Position numbers and translations under genes: made by a program
Part shown: positions 1 through 8,940 of the stretch, in pieces
Layout: every line of letters starts with the position of its first letter
How positions within the stretch are numbered: the stretch's first letter is position 1
Assembly: GCA_001586965.3 (NCBI GenBank)
Contig: LUCW03001930.1
Location: 1-32,500 of the forward strand
Reading direction: 5' to 3'
Source of the DNA: Sphaeroforma sirkka
Lineage: Eukaryota > Opisthokonta > Ichthyosporea > Ichthyophonida
DNA: 32,500 nt
Notes under the pieces: generated by a model
The model's database searches: none
Told to the model about the DNA's origin: nothing
Seen by the model: only the letters and a program-made list of their open reading frames with translations

Positions 1-92
1 TCTATTTGCAATGCAATCATACCTGCTAGAATCACCCATTGAGAAGCTGGTGCGTTTGCCTCAGGTGCAGTAGCAGTGTTTTTCTTCGACAT
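1..92 (-). CDS. Start of a small membrane-protein gene, cut by the window edge
   Basis: Read on the minus strand, an ATG at 92 sits in a strong start context (CACCATGTC) and opens a frame that stays open to the window edge, about 30 residues. The first 18 residues are polar and rich in Ala, Thr, Asn and Pro (MSKKNTATAPEANAPASQ). A hydrophobic run then begins (WVILAGMIALQI), which looks like the start of a transmembrane helix. A short polar N-terminus followed at once by one helix is typical of small single-pass proteins of mitochondria or the secretory pathway, but I do not recognise the family. A GGTATGATT within the frame could instead be a 5' splice site near the end of exon 1. The gene points away from the cysteine-rich gene at 753, so the two probably diverge from a shared upstream region. 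The rest of the gene is outside the window. Confidence 0.5.
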   Translation of the reverse strand, partial: MSKKNTATAPEANAPASQWVILAGMIALQI

Positions 93-640
93 GGTGATAT
101 GATGCGGGAACAATGCTACTTTAATTTAGGGTAGCGTAGTATACAAATGTGACTAAAGTAATGCTGCGCTAACCACGATGTGATCAAAGTGCAGGATAGT
201 ATTTGTTAGGATATCTAGTAGAATGGGCATTTAATACATGTGGTAATGCATATGTACTATATTAGTATATATATAGTATTTACACAAGATTTTTACATGT
301 CAAGTAAATACAACTGTAATCGATAGACTAATAAAGTAGCTATTTCAAAATATATTATTAGAACTATAGAAAACATTTTGTGATTATAAAACAAGTTGAT
401 TGGATATTGGAAAAAAACGCGCGCTATTTTGGCGGGTTCTTTCATCATTTCATAGCCTCCTAAAATCCTAAATAAATTGAACATTTTTTATATTAACACG
501 GCTGGGGCGCCGCAGGGACTGAAACCGTTTTTTCAAAGAGGGTAGTTAATAACTTGTAAATTAGCTCAAAATAATGAAAATAGATGACTCATCTTTGAAG
601 ACTCATAGAATACGTGGATGTCCTACTAAATCTATACTGT
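93..640. other. Intergenic region between two divergent genes
   Basis: This AT-rich stretch separates the minus-strand gene start at 92 from the plus-strand gene at 753. I see no convincing coding sequence. The 63-codon minus-strand frame at 293-484 has no recognisable composition or motif. Both promoters presumably lie here. The only GC-rich island is around 500-520. Confidence 0.4.
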
Positions 641-690
641 AATCCTTATCTTTCCTTATCTATCCTTATCTATCCTTATCTATCCTTATC
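641..690 (+). promoter_or_regulatory. Five 10-bp repeats, each with a GATA-type site
   Basis: Five consecutive decamers end in CCTTATC. The first two read AATCCTTATC and TTTCCTTATC, and the last three are identical TATCCTTATC. Each contains TTATC, the reverse complement of GATAA, so the array presents five GATA-factor core sites (GATAAGG on the minus strand) spaced exactly one DNA helical turn apart. It ends next to a TATA-like sequence (695-706) and about 60 bp before the ATG at 753. The array is seen directly. Its role as a promoter element for the downstream gene is inference. Confidence 0.6.
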
Positions 691-694
691 TATG

Positions 695-706
695 TATATA
701 TTAAAA
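695..706 (+). promoter_or_regulatory. TATA-like box
   Basis: TATATATTAAAA directly follows the GATA-type array and lies 47 bp before the ATG at 753. That leaves room for transcription to start about 30 bp downstream, near 725-735, with a short leader. No other TATA-like element lies closer to the gene. Confidence 0.4.
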
Positions 707-752
707 GCGTATGATAATCATAATCCGGTACTCATGCTCACTTCACTTGAAG

Positions 753-1043
753 ATGAACTCATCAGAACCACCTAAAACAGAGGCTAGTTATATTATACCT
801 TGTAGTTTATATAATAGATGGGTTGATAAAGCAGACTGGATATATTGCAGACACTGTAAGCAGAAGTGGTACAACGATTGCTGTGACTATCACAACGCTA
901 GTGATACTGAGGACGACCTTAAACTGAAGCACCGTGAGGGGTGCTGTCTTAATGAGAACCCGGCAACACAGTGTTACGATTGTCCGTGCGATACCCCTGA
1001 GGCACGCGTTCTTTGCTTTCATATAGACTTGAGCGATAATTGA
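753..1043 (+). CDS. Small cysteine-rich, probably metal-binding protein
   Basis: This 96-codon frame starts at an ATG (753) with A at -3. An in-frame ATG at 711 would add 14 residues but lies too close to the TATA-like box. The product is dense in Cys and His: YCRHC (CxxC), then a Cys pair and a His (DCCDYH), a second Cys pair (GCCL), CYDCPC, and a late Cys, spread over about 65 residues. This arrangement suggests one or two zinc-binding modules, but it matches no family I can name. An acidic stretch (ASDTEDDLKLKH) separates the clusters. The protein has no signal peptide or membrane helix. A second small gene begins 20 bp after the stop and starts similarly (MDSST against MNSSE), so the pair may be related or co-transcribed. 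It could be host or of viral origin; the sequence alone does not decide. Confidence 0.5.
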   Translation: MNSSEPPKTEASYIIPCSLYNRWVDKADWIYCRHCKQKWYNDCCDYHNASDTEDDLKLKHREGCCLNENPATQCYDCPCDTPEARVLCFHIDLSDN

Positions 1044-1062
1044 CACATGACGTATCGTAGCG

Positions 1063-1269
1063 ATGGATTCATCAACACCACGCAGGGTGAGGCCGCAACC
1101 GGAGAAGAAGAAGCAAAAGATTTATATGCTATCATGTATGTGTGGCGTATTAGACTGTATATGTATCAACAACGAAATTAAGAATCGCATCATCTCGCTA
1201 CCTAAATCAATAAACCAGACAATTCACTGCATGTCGCGGAGGCTGACAAATGTGCAACTCAATGGTTGA
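1063..1269 (+). CDS. Small basic protein with a Cys cluster, unrecognised
   Basis: The frame starts at ATG 1063 and runs 68 codons. It opens with a basic Pro/Lys/Arg tail (about residues 6-20, resembling a nuclear-targeting signal) followed by a compact Cys cluster (LSCMCGVLDCIC, about residues 23-35). From about 1204 a second frame also looks coding and stays open to a TAA at 1320-1322, ending in a Trp-rich segment (LKRLKPNITDVESWWSYI). The two frames overlap, so the true 3' end could lie in the second frame through a small intron or a frame change. The neighbour upstream is the cysteine-rich gene, 20 bp away. No family is recognised. Confidence 0.4.
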   Translation: MDSSTPRRVRPQPEKKKQKIYMLSCMCGVLDCICINNEIKNRIISLPKSINQTIHCMSRRLTNVQLNG

Positions 1270-1322
1270 AACGACTGAAGCCAAACATTACAGACGTTGA
1301 GAGCTGGTGGTCGTATATTTAA

Positions 1323-1837
1323 AAACGTCATTTTTTTATATTTTATTTTTATTTTATTCTTCTAAAGAAAAAAGGATGTATTTATAAAAACTAAGTTATT
1401 TTAGAGAAAAACGTATAAATATAAATCAGGTTTTATTATAGAAAAACCTTCTGTAATTATTAACTGGTTTATTTTATATGAAAACTTTCTGTAATATTAT
1501 TTTAGAAAAACTATAAATAAATCTTGCTTCATTTAGCTTAAGTGTTATGTTCACATATGAACAACGTCATTCGCCTGGACGTACGTTTCGTGAACAAACA
1601 CTAAATTGATCATATGATTATATATGACAAGATTATATATGACAATTTCTGCCACGATATGACTCATTCTTAACTTTATCTTATTGAGTTCAAAACACAT
1701 TCTTTAAACATTGATTTCGTTTTTGTAATATAGTTACATAGATAGTAGCTAGTGAGCCACGAAAAAGCGAGTTTTACAAGGGTGTCGAAGAACACGAATT
1801 ATAATCAGATATAAAACCGACCAAAGCTTAGATTAGT
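1323..1837. other. AT-rich non-coding stretch
   Basis: This is very AT-rich, with T-runs and A-runs just after the 1063 gene, probably its 3' flank. Two short imperfect direct repeats are visible: GAAAACTTTCTGTAAT-like blocks near 1440 and 1480, and a 15-bp tandem pair, GATTATATATGACAA, near 1615-1645. I see no gene. Confidence 0.4.
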
Positions 1838-2077
1838 GTGTTAGTACAAATACCAGCGAGACGTAAACTACTATGTCAAATTGTTGACGAAGCAACCGGT
1901 CGAATTGGATGCCATGTCAGTTGTAAACATTTTGCTTTGGACCAGTTCAATGATACACAGAAGCGAGTGCGTCTGATTGCGGGCGCTATGCCTTGTTTCC
2001 GACACGTACTGGCAGACATTACACCTGTCCGCATATGTCCAGTCGAACGTAGAGAATTTGGTGGTCTTGTATTGTAA
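1838..2077 (+). CDS. Possible exon or fragment of an unknown gene
   Basis: An open frame of about 80 codons ends in a TAA at 2075-2077. It has a protein-like composition with several Cys and His residues (CHVSCKHF, MPCFRH, RICPVE) and lacks the low complexity of the surrounding AT-rich DNA. There is no ATG at its start. A TTAG just upstream could be a splice acceptor, which would make this a terminal exon. It is followed within a few bases by a 39-bp sequence shared with the head of the LINE at 2864. I do not recognise the product, and it could be a chance frame. Confidence 0.22.
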   Translation: MLVQIPARRKLLCQIVDEATGRIGCHVSCKHFALDQFNDTQKRVRLIAGAMPCFRHVLADITPVRICPVERREFGGLVL

Positions 2078-2080
2078 AAA

Positions 2081-2119
2081 TACGGTCTCCGGTCAGTCTA
2101 AAATATCAAGATCAAATAA
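2081..2119 (+). repeat. Copy 1 of the 39-bp LINE-head repeat
   Basis: These 39 bases match 2864-2902 with three differences (core CTCCGGTCAGTCTAAAA, then AAGATCAAATAA). Similarity stops sharply on both sides. Because the second copy is where the LINE begins, this copy is probably the abandoned 5' end of another insertion of the same LINE, or a target sequence shared by both. Confidence 0.65.
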
Positions 2120-2863
2120 GATAACATATTGGGTTTTAATTGTATTTATAATAATTTAATACCAAAGTGTTCTAAATTCACTTTGATGGCTCCAATAGCC
2201 TGAGTATTTGGTATGACTCATGTACTTGGACCTATTTGAGACGATAGTAGATGTAGGATATTATAAACTAAATTTTATAATCTCTGAACTACTACTTACA
2301 GGTTTTTTCTTCCCGCCAATCTCCAAAATCCAATAAGTCTTTTTCTTTTTTAACTTTTCTTCTTATGGAACTTTATTTTTTTAGCCAATGTATTAACTTG
2401 AATTACGTTAATAGAAAATTATTTAATAAAGAACAGCTAGAGGTACGTCCTGTGTGATCGAGGATATTAAAGCTCTTACCAAGAGGCAGTCCCGATCATT
2501 TTTACACAAGCTACCACTGCTGAATCCTAACTGACTTAAATTGTATCTTAGTTTATATAACATAGTTTAAAACATAGAAATATACATCGAAGTTTACAGT
2601 ATCGCATCTCAACTTTTCAATTATCTGGTAGTAGTAGCTCTGGCAATAGCACTAAGAGTGTACACTTCATATCAGGTACAGCGAAGTCTATTACCACACC
2701 TCTGTTCCGCTAGTATAGAAAAAATGTTATGAAAGAAATGGAGAACGAATTTAAACTACGTGAGTTGCTTATAAAAGAGGACTACAACACAGCAGCAGCA
2801 AAATGTAGTGCGCAGCGTGCAGAATTTTTTTTGCCAGCTTGAGGCGCCAGCGTTCTGTAGGTA
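2120..2863. other. Mostly non-coding stretch before the LINE
   Basis: This is AT-rich with no recognised element. Near its end, one frame reads through Ser-rich sequence from about 2620 to a TAG at 2705-2707 and then continues in the same frame to 2842; that tail is listed separately. The remainder shows nothing I can assign. Confidence 0.35.
2729..2842 (+). CDS. Very short charged ORF, doubtful
   Basis: The 37-codon frame from ATG 2729 has a protein-like charged helix composition (MKEMENEFKLRELLIKED). The same frame is open upstream apart from one TAG, so it could be the end of a decayed gene. It lies immediately before the LINE. No family is recognised, and a chance ORF is quite possible. 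Confidence 0.18.
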   Translation: MKEMENEFKLRELLIKEDYNTAAAKCSAQRAEFFLPA

Positions 2864-2912
2864 TACGGCCTCCGGTCAGTCTAAAACACCAAGATCAAAT
2901 AACGTAAATCTC

Positions 2913-2930
2913 GGTGACCAGTAGGTCACC
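2913..2930 (+). other. Perfect 7-bp hairpin in the LINE leader
   Basis: GGTGACC, loop AGTA, GGTCACC: a perfect stem only 50 bases from the start of the LINE. Structured leaders are common in LINE RNAs. A specific function here is unproven. Confidence 0.5.
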
Positions 2931-3149
2931 AGTGTAAAACTGAATACCACTTCAAAAAACCCACAGACCCCACCAAAACGTTGACTTGAAATTTGGATTT
3001 TCAATAAAATAAAAAAATCCAGTAGGGAGTCTGGGGACCCACAGTCCCACAGTCCCATAGCCCCACATCGGCGAAAAATGTCGAGGCAGGCCGAATCCCC
3101 AATTGAGACGTTCGTCCCCAACGACTCGTTACGTAATGTCCAATGAAAA

Positions 3150-4114
3150 TTGGACATACAAAAATCTATCACAAACCTCTCTGCCCAGGTCAGTACTCTA
3201 CAGGCCAATCTCAATCAAATTTTGGGACCGGCTCTAACAACCCCGAACAATGATGGGCCCATCTCCAAGGAGCCTTTGACTGATGACCAATGGATTCAAC
3301 CATACACCAAATGCTCACTAACCTCTGTGCAAAAACAACCAACCTTGAATCCGAACTCCGGGACCTTAAATTCCAAACCCGTGCACCTATAGTTGAAGAC
3401 ACACCCGACACTTTCCGATTTGGCACCACAAGCCCGCCTGCTCCGCCTGCAAAAAGACCGCGGTCACAGGCGCCCAATAGCAGCAGTGAGCCTCCCAGCT
3501 ACCGCTCAAAAGTGGGCAAACCTGCAAAGCCGAGCCCTAAAAAACGTCCGACCCCACCAGCTTCTCAGTCCCAACCGCAGCCGCCAGTACCCGAACACCT
3601 TTTGACGAAAGTGGTGGGCCGCCCGATGCCGGACAAAACTCCTCATGAAATGGATGACATAACTCCGGTATGGCTCTTCTTCCGAGCAATTTTTCTTAAC
3701 GGCAAGCCCTCATCCCAATCAGTATTCGAAAAACACTGGCATGCCCAACCAGTCCTCAATCGTCACCACTTTCTCTGGTATCTTCCGTCTAAATCGGTAT
3801 CTCAACCAAATCGCCGCGAAAGCTCCACCAGTTTCATCCGCTTTTGTGTTCCTAGCGATGCTGTCGCCCAGGTGAAACGACATGCAGCACTTACGTGGAA
3901 ATGGCAGTTTGATGAAAACATCGACTCCCGCTCCCAACAACATCCCAACGCTACGAAAGCAGCTTTAATCCACTATCTCCGCACCAAGCAGGAGGCCCGC
4001 TGCATACATGAACGAGCGCCAAAAATTCTTGCCCGCAGCATGGTTGCACTACTGAGCCCACTTGTCAACTCCACTTACGCAGACATCTTCCAATCTACCG
4101 CGGACCGTCTCTAG
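3150..4114 (+). pseudogene. LINE ORF1-like protein (RNA-binding/coiled coil)
   Basis: The main frame (3290-4114, 274 residues) begins with a leucine-heptad segment (MLTNLCAKTTNLESELRDL) typical of ORF1 trimerisation helices. A Pro/Lys/Ser-rich disordered part follows (about residues 45-105), then a mixed alpha/beta C-terminal half containing an aromatic stretch (HHFLWYLPSK), which could be an RRM- or CTD-like RNA-binding fold. A frame from 3150 carries another coiled-coil start (ITNLSAQVSTLQANLNQILG) and overlaps the main frame, so the N-terminus is probably split by a frameshift. After the TAG at 4112-4114 the same frame continues about 50 codons with similar composition, suggesting a premature stop. 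No CCHC knuckle is seen. Its role would be to coat the LINE RNA. Confidence 0.55.
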
Positions 4115-4367
4115 AAGGCTTACCATGCAAGCATGATGCAAACCTCTTCTCACCTAACCCGCGAATCCCGGCAAACGCTAAAGAATCAATGCGTGCGGAA
4201 CCCAGACGACTTCATATACCAGCGGTCTCTACGACACAATCATCCGACACAATGAATAGCAATACGCAGCCTTAGCTTTCCACGACAGACTCTTCAACGA
4301 CAGGCAATGATATAGAAATGGCTGACATCATTAAAGAGAGCCCAGTAGTATTGACCGATGATGAACA

Positions 4368-5471
4368 ATGTTAGGACCAATGAGGATGACGCTATTCAAC
4401 CCACAAGGACTCAACATGGACAACGCAGCACATACAGATAGGTGTTTGAACGTTATATCGACTTTAAGTCAGGTTGATGTTATGTGTGTGGTTGAAACCT
4501 GGCATAACACCACATTTCTTAATCGTATACGCTCGAACACATGCTATCATATACTACATCACACTACACGGCATAATATCTTACACCCTTCACACTGTGG
4601 TATTGGTAACGTTTCCGGACACCACCCATCGAATTTTCAACTTGTACACTCTTCACCGTCCGCGGTGTTCTATGTGTGCTTTGGCGTTTATATGGCCGTG
4701 TTCTACTTTCCACTCAAATCACCTACTGAAGAAGACGTCAGGCGATACGTGGATCCCCCCAGAGATTGTCGGTTTCCATCCAAATGTCGTGTGGGGAGAT
4801 TTCAACTTCAAAGCCCGGAAGTATGGCCACGCATCTACAAATCATGGACTACGTTTGAAAACGATTGAGACTACTCTGCGTAATACGTGGCACTTGGACT
4901 ACCTTTATGCTGGCGGCTCAACTGGTACAGAACATGCGTATCATCGACCTACCACCCCCGCCTCTCTCCAAACCTATAAGCTGACAGACTACGGTATCTG
5001 TGGTGACCACACCTTTGGACTCAAATGCCAGCAATGCCACCGCCTCCGGACCAACGCCTCCCCTCCCGTGGATATGACCGATATCGCCATCGACTGTATC
5101 ACCTACGCAACAAATCCCGCGCGCGACCATTCCAAGCCAAAATCCGGGCGTATCAGAATCTACTACGGTCGTATCTCACTTTCCATGAACCAGCGGAAGG
5201 GCTGCTGCGGATCCTCGACCGCATCTGGCGCTATGCCACGAACCCACAATTCTTTGGAGGGTTCTATTATGACTTAAACAGACCCTGGGTTCAGCGGCTG
5301 CCAAACCACTCGTTCCGCCCACGTCTGACCGCCCAAAGCAATGCTCAAAGGTTCAAAGATATTGCGTACCAACGACGGTCTCCGCGCCAACCCCGCATAC
5401 CGGGTACCGATGACACAGGCGCTACCCTCGCTGGCTACTTAGAGGCCCTATTTTCATTATTGTACACATAA
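4368..5471 (+). pseudogene. LINE ORF2 fragment: APE-type endonuclease
   Basis: The frame from 4368 starts with the classic endonuclease opening (TLFNPQGLN, then DVMCVVETWH, with the catalytic Glu of the ET motif). The next motifs lie in another frame: WGDFNFKARKYGH (the GDFN active-site motif) around 4795 and DYGICGDHTFGL (the terminal S/GDH motif) near 4985-5020. The linker toward the missing reverse transcriptase lies in a third frame to about 5471 (FGGFYYDLNRPWVQRLPNH). The endonuclease is therefore complete in motif order but broken by at least two frameshifts. It would nick target DNA to prime reverse transcription. The reverse transcriptase is absent, so the copy is dead. Confidence 0.7.
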
Positions 5472-5525
5472 ACGACAAATTGCAGCATGCCGGAGTAAGA
5501 CGGGCGGACAGAAACTAGCTGACGC

Positions 5526-6438
5526 AATGAAAGGCAAACGGAACACAGTTGATATGGGCCTACCGTTATGGTTTCTCAAGTGCCAAGTGGGAATACACCC
5601 TAGAAGAGTACGCCTCCATCAACGACAACAATACCTAAGAAAAATATTGCATGCAGGATTGGGGGTTGATAGATTGTAAACCAACATGGGTGCCAATTCT
5701 AGAATCGGACTATGAAGTAACAGACAAACATGCATATCTCCCGGAAAAGGCGGCAAGCTCAGACGCCCCAACAATAACACAATACAACAAGCTAGTGCGT
5801 CAGCTACGATACCTTGTAGATCAAACACGAGTGGATATATGCCTTGCAGTTTCGATCCTAAGTCACTATCTGACAGCACCTCAGTACCACCACTTTTGAA
5901 GTATCTCGCTGGTACTCTTCGGACTTGAATACACGAACAAAGAACCATGTATTCCCTATCCGAGTGCAGTCAGTAGCTTTGCTAGCGATGACACAACAAG
6001 GCGATCCACCACCAGGCGAGTGGGCATTATAGCAGATGCACCATTCATGTGGGAAACAAACTTACAACGATTAGTAACAACGTCTACAGCAGAGGCAGAA
6101 TTCATGGCACAATCTGATACAGCCAAAGACGCAGTATGGGCTAGGAATCTCTTCACAGAATTCGGCATTCCGCTCGTAGCACCATCATAAAACAGGACAA
6201 CAAGTCAGCAATACTGATGGGAAATGGTATCACGAAATCCTGCCGTACAAAACATGTCGATCTACGATATCATCACATCAGGGAACTCACATCGAACAAC
6301 ACCATCAAGCTAAAAGACCTACCATCAAAACAGCTACTCAGTGATTTCTTCACGAAGCCACTCAGCCGAGAAAAGGTTACCGACATACGCGACAGACTAA
6401 TGACTCGGATGCCAGTATCAACATGGTTCAATTTATAA
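5526..6438 (+). pseudogene. copia-2 reverse transcriptase tail and RNase H
   Basis: Ty1/copia landmarks appear in order. There is an RT-tail-like stretch near 5540-5640. The junction motif follows, 'LVRQLRYLVDQTRVDICLAV', the family's 'YR.L.G.L.YL...TRPDI..AV' block. Next come the RNase H segment with 'STAEAEFMAQSDTAKDAVW' and the closing block 'TKHVDLRYHHIRE' with 'LLSDFFTKPLS', which matches the family's usual end before the stop at 6438. RNase H removes the RNA strand during reverse transcription. The coding region is broken. Confidence 0.75.
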
Positions 6439-7139
6439 TAAAGGTAAGTATTTTAAGGTAAGCAGGTGTCAAATGCTTTGTGCTTCTATCTCTGACTGCA
6501 AAATATACAGATATATCGTACCTTGTAAAAAGAGTGTGTACAAACCGTTGTCTTATATGTAAAAATGAAATTATAAATAATGTACACGCAATATATAACT
6601 ATATATTTGTTTATATAATTGTTTCTATCGATGGACATCCAAGTATTCACTTGTGCGAATGTGTCTTGGCATAAAATACTCTGAAGTTAAAGTTGAATCC
6701 TGCAGACAATTTACATTCATCGATACACATAATATTAGTAACTTACTGGTTCTTTTTAATTTTTATGCGTGATAACGTAAAAGTTGCATACCTGTGGCAA
6801 TTTGTATAGAAATTCATTCGCAGGATACAAACAAAATTGTGAATTTCGCAGCCCACAGACCCTACAGGGACCACAACCTCACACTGTCTCCTGAAGCCTG
6901 CCACTGTACAGTAGATCGTCTACTCTTCAGAAAAATGAGCGTTTTCAACAATTTTCAGGAGACAATACTCAACAGCACCAATTCGTAAACGTCTTCGACA
7001 AATATACATTGGTTCAACGCTTATCGCCCAATCCATCTACTGAGTCAACAATTTCACAATCCAGGTCTCAAGTCTTCAACCTTCATTAGTCTTCAGTTTC
7101 CAATTTTCAGCCTTCAGACTTCAGCCCTTGTTGATTGTA
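6439..7139 (+). other. Long untranslated 3' region of copia-2
   Basis: About 700 bases lie between the RNase H stop and the polypurine tract. No protein-like frame is seen. Near 7055-7130 the sequence has many CTTCA/TTCAG repeats. Copia-1 has a similarly long stretch in the same place. Confidence 0.45.
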
Positions 7140-7153
7140 AAATTGAGGGGGAG
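7140..7153 (+). other. Polypurine tract of copia-2
   Basis: AAATTGAGGGGGAG sits immediately before the LTR start TGAGAGAC. Purine tracts at this point prime plus-strand DNA synthesis. The nearly identical tract AAGGGGGAG followed by TGAGACACTACAGG occurs near 12055, showing a second copy of the family. Confidence 0.6.
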
Positions 7154-7624
7154 TGAGAGACTACAGGTCTCTGGCCAGATTTTACAGCCAGAAACCATCT
7201 TTGATTTCTGGAAGTCATCAGAGTCAGCTCACTCCCGAGAGCTAATCAAGTTGCTCAAATTACTCCTAAGTGTTAAGTTATTACTTAACCGACTTCATAG
7301 AGCAGATTAAGTTTCTCAACCGATTCCCGAGAGTGGATTAAGCCTTTCAACCGCAACATTATAATAGTAGCTGCGGTTCTATGTGAGTCACAACCTATGC
7401 GAAAAGGCATCATGTGATCAGCGTGAGATAGGCTGAAATAGAAAAGCATCGAAGTGTTAAAGTATTCCGCATAAAGTTTCTCATACTGACCATATGAGTT
7501 TTTACCCTGGCCAGCCCAAGCGGCTGAACACTAGCACAAACACCTTAGGTATAAAACCAAAGCTGAGGTCAGAAATAAATATATACATTTGTACTTCATT
7601 TAAAATCTACTACGCACTCTAACA
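7154..7624 (+). repeat. 3' LTR of copia-2
   Basis: The repeat begins TGAGAGACTACAGG after the polypurine tract and plausibly ends TAACA at 7624, giving TG...CA ends and 471 bp. Inside are a TATA-like element (GTATAAAACC near 7550) and an AATAAA polyadenylation signal about 25 bp further, in the usual order. The right boundary is by motif only, because no second complete copy is in the window. Confidence 0.5.
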
Positions 7625-7664
7625 GAGCTCATGAAATACCTTCTCTGAGATGTCAAATAAGTGT

Positions 7665-8755
7665 CTACTGCTCCCGTCTGGTTTTGTCTGAGGCTTGGTC
7701 AATTTGACTGTTTCTGCTTGTAAACCGTACATGACGAGTACTTGGTAACGTGATGCTTTGAGGAGTTGCAATTATAGCTTCTTTCTCTGTGCCCTTGTAA
7801 CACTTCTCCAACTCAAGCATCGTGCGACGTAACCGTGCTGCTCGTACTTCGACAATCATACGAGTGTCATAGAAGTCGTTGAGCCACTTCTCTAGTAGAT
7901 AGTCTACTGGAATGCGACGTAGGTTGTCAATGATTAATATGCTGTAGTCCTCCACATCAGTGAAGTCTTGCCAGAGCATTTTGGTACTACGTATATTGTT
8001 GAGAGCATTGCGCGATACTTCGGTTGCATCTGTCTGTCTAAGCAGCTCTTGTGCTAGTGAGAGGTGTTGTATCAATGGCATGTTCGTACTCGCAAACAAG
8101 TCTTTGGCTACAGATACAAACTCAATTGTGTCAGGATACAGACTTTTTGGCTACTGGCCACTTAGTGAACTCCCTCATCTTGAGTAGTTTGTTCAGTTCT
8201 GGTTCTGAAGTTTTGTCCGCCTCGTGTGATCTAATTAGAGTCAACTCACTCATAAAGCCACTGATCGCAATGCCCTCATCGTGATCACTTTTGTCACAGT
8301 TCTTCATAGCTTTATTGTATAGCTCTACTAACCACTCATCTATCACTGGAACTAATCGCTTGGGTTGTTGTTCATAAACTGCTTTGTACAGTTTGTGAAA
8401 TGCTATGATGTCAATGGGATCGTTCGCTGCGCATACAACTTGTCTACTAGACTATTTACTACATAGAAGTTGCCTGCATAGATGGTCTTATCCAAGACTA
8501 TTTGTACTTACTCATAGCTGGATCCATTGGTGCTCTTGCTGATGCGGACTCATCGTCCATGTGCATCGCTCTCTCCCCATTGTGTGGGGTAGATGTGCGT
8601 GACGATGCTTGCGAAACTGGAATTGTGTGTGCTATTTCTGGACGTGTCCTGGTCATACGACTTGTGTTGCCTCGAGTCTGTGTTCTGCTGAAACTCACCT
8701 GTGTGCGTAGGCTGCGTCGTGCTGCATGAGTTCTCTGATATGGAGCAGAAGTCAT
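7665..8755 (-). pseudogene. Broken gag-like coding region, family uncertain
   Basis: Three minus-strand frames follow one another with consistent protein-like composition. The first is a basic Ser/Thr/Arg-rich start (8498-8755). The second is an alpha-helical middle (8131-8346, with VIDEWLVELYNKAMKNCDKS). The third is a charged helical end (7665-8099, with LEKWLNDFYDTRMIVEVRAA and LRRTMLELEKCYKG). There is no zinc knuckle or enzyme motif. A helical, charged protein after a basic start suits a retroelement gag, and a BEL/Pao-type gag is one possibility, but similarity is too weak to state. The 329-bp LTR-like repeat at 11011-11339 lies upstream in the same transcriptional sense. It is broken in a few places. 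Confidence 0.35.
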
Positions 8756-8920
8756 TGACTATGCTGTGTGTGAGACGTTTATTGTGATGTTACATTGTGT
8801 AGACACCTGAGTACAAGTGTCTCTTGGTTTATGGTATTTGTTATTTTCAATTTATAAAAACGAATAGCAATGTGGTTGTGTCTTATGGCACTGTACCAAA
8901 CTTCTTCTTATATACATACA

Positions 8921-8940
8921 TATATATATATATATATATA
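8921..8940. repeat. (TA)10 microsatellite
   Basis: A perfect TA dinucleotide run of ten units within the T/G-rich tract. Confidence 0.9.

Larger units (their letters stand above)
2864..5490 (+). mobile_element. LINE (non-LTR retrotransposon), 3' half missing
   Basis: The element begins with a leader that has a perfect hairpin, then an ORF1-like gene with an N-terminal coiled coil and a Pro-rich middle (to 4114), then a second gene that starts with an APE-type endonuclease (4368 onward). The order leader, ORF1, endonuclease is that of APE-type LINEs. No reverse transcriptase motif is found. By about 5526 the sequence is already Ty1/copia coding DNA. LINE copies normally lose their 5' end, so a copy that keeps the 5' end and loses the 3' end was probably cut by later recombination or by the copia insertion. 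I cannot set the clade without the reverse transcriptase. Confidence 0.75.
5526..7624 (+). mobile_element. Ty1/copia fossil (copia-2), 3' half with 3' LTR
   Basis: This is the 3' part of a Ty1/copia element: the end of the reverse transcriptase, the RNase H, a long untranslated 3' region, a polypurine tract and one LTR. The 5' part, including gag, protease, integrase and the 5' LTR, is not in the window. It abuts the broken LINE on the left and the minus-strand gag-like fossil on the right. It is broken, with several breaks in its coding part. Confidence 0.75.

Noticed and set aside
1553-1568. Palindrome TGTTCACATATGAACA
   Set aside because: A short 6-bp stem in AT-rich DNA with no supporting context.
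5619-5948. Minus-strand ORF of 109 codons
   Set aside because: It is the antisense shadow of the copia-2 RT/RNase H region.
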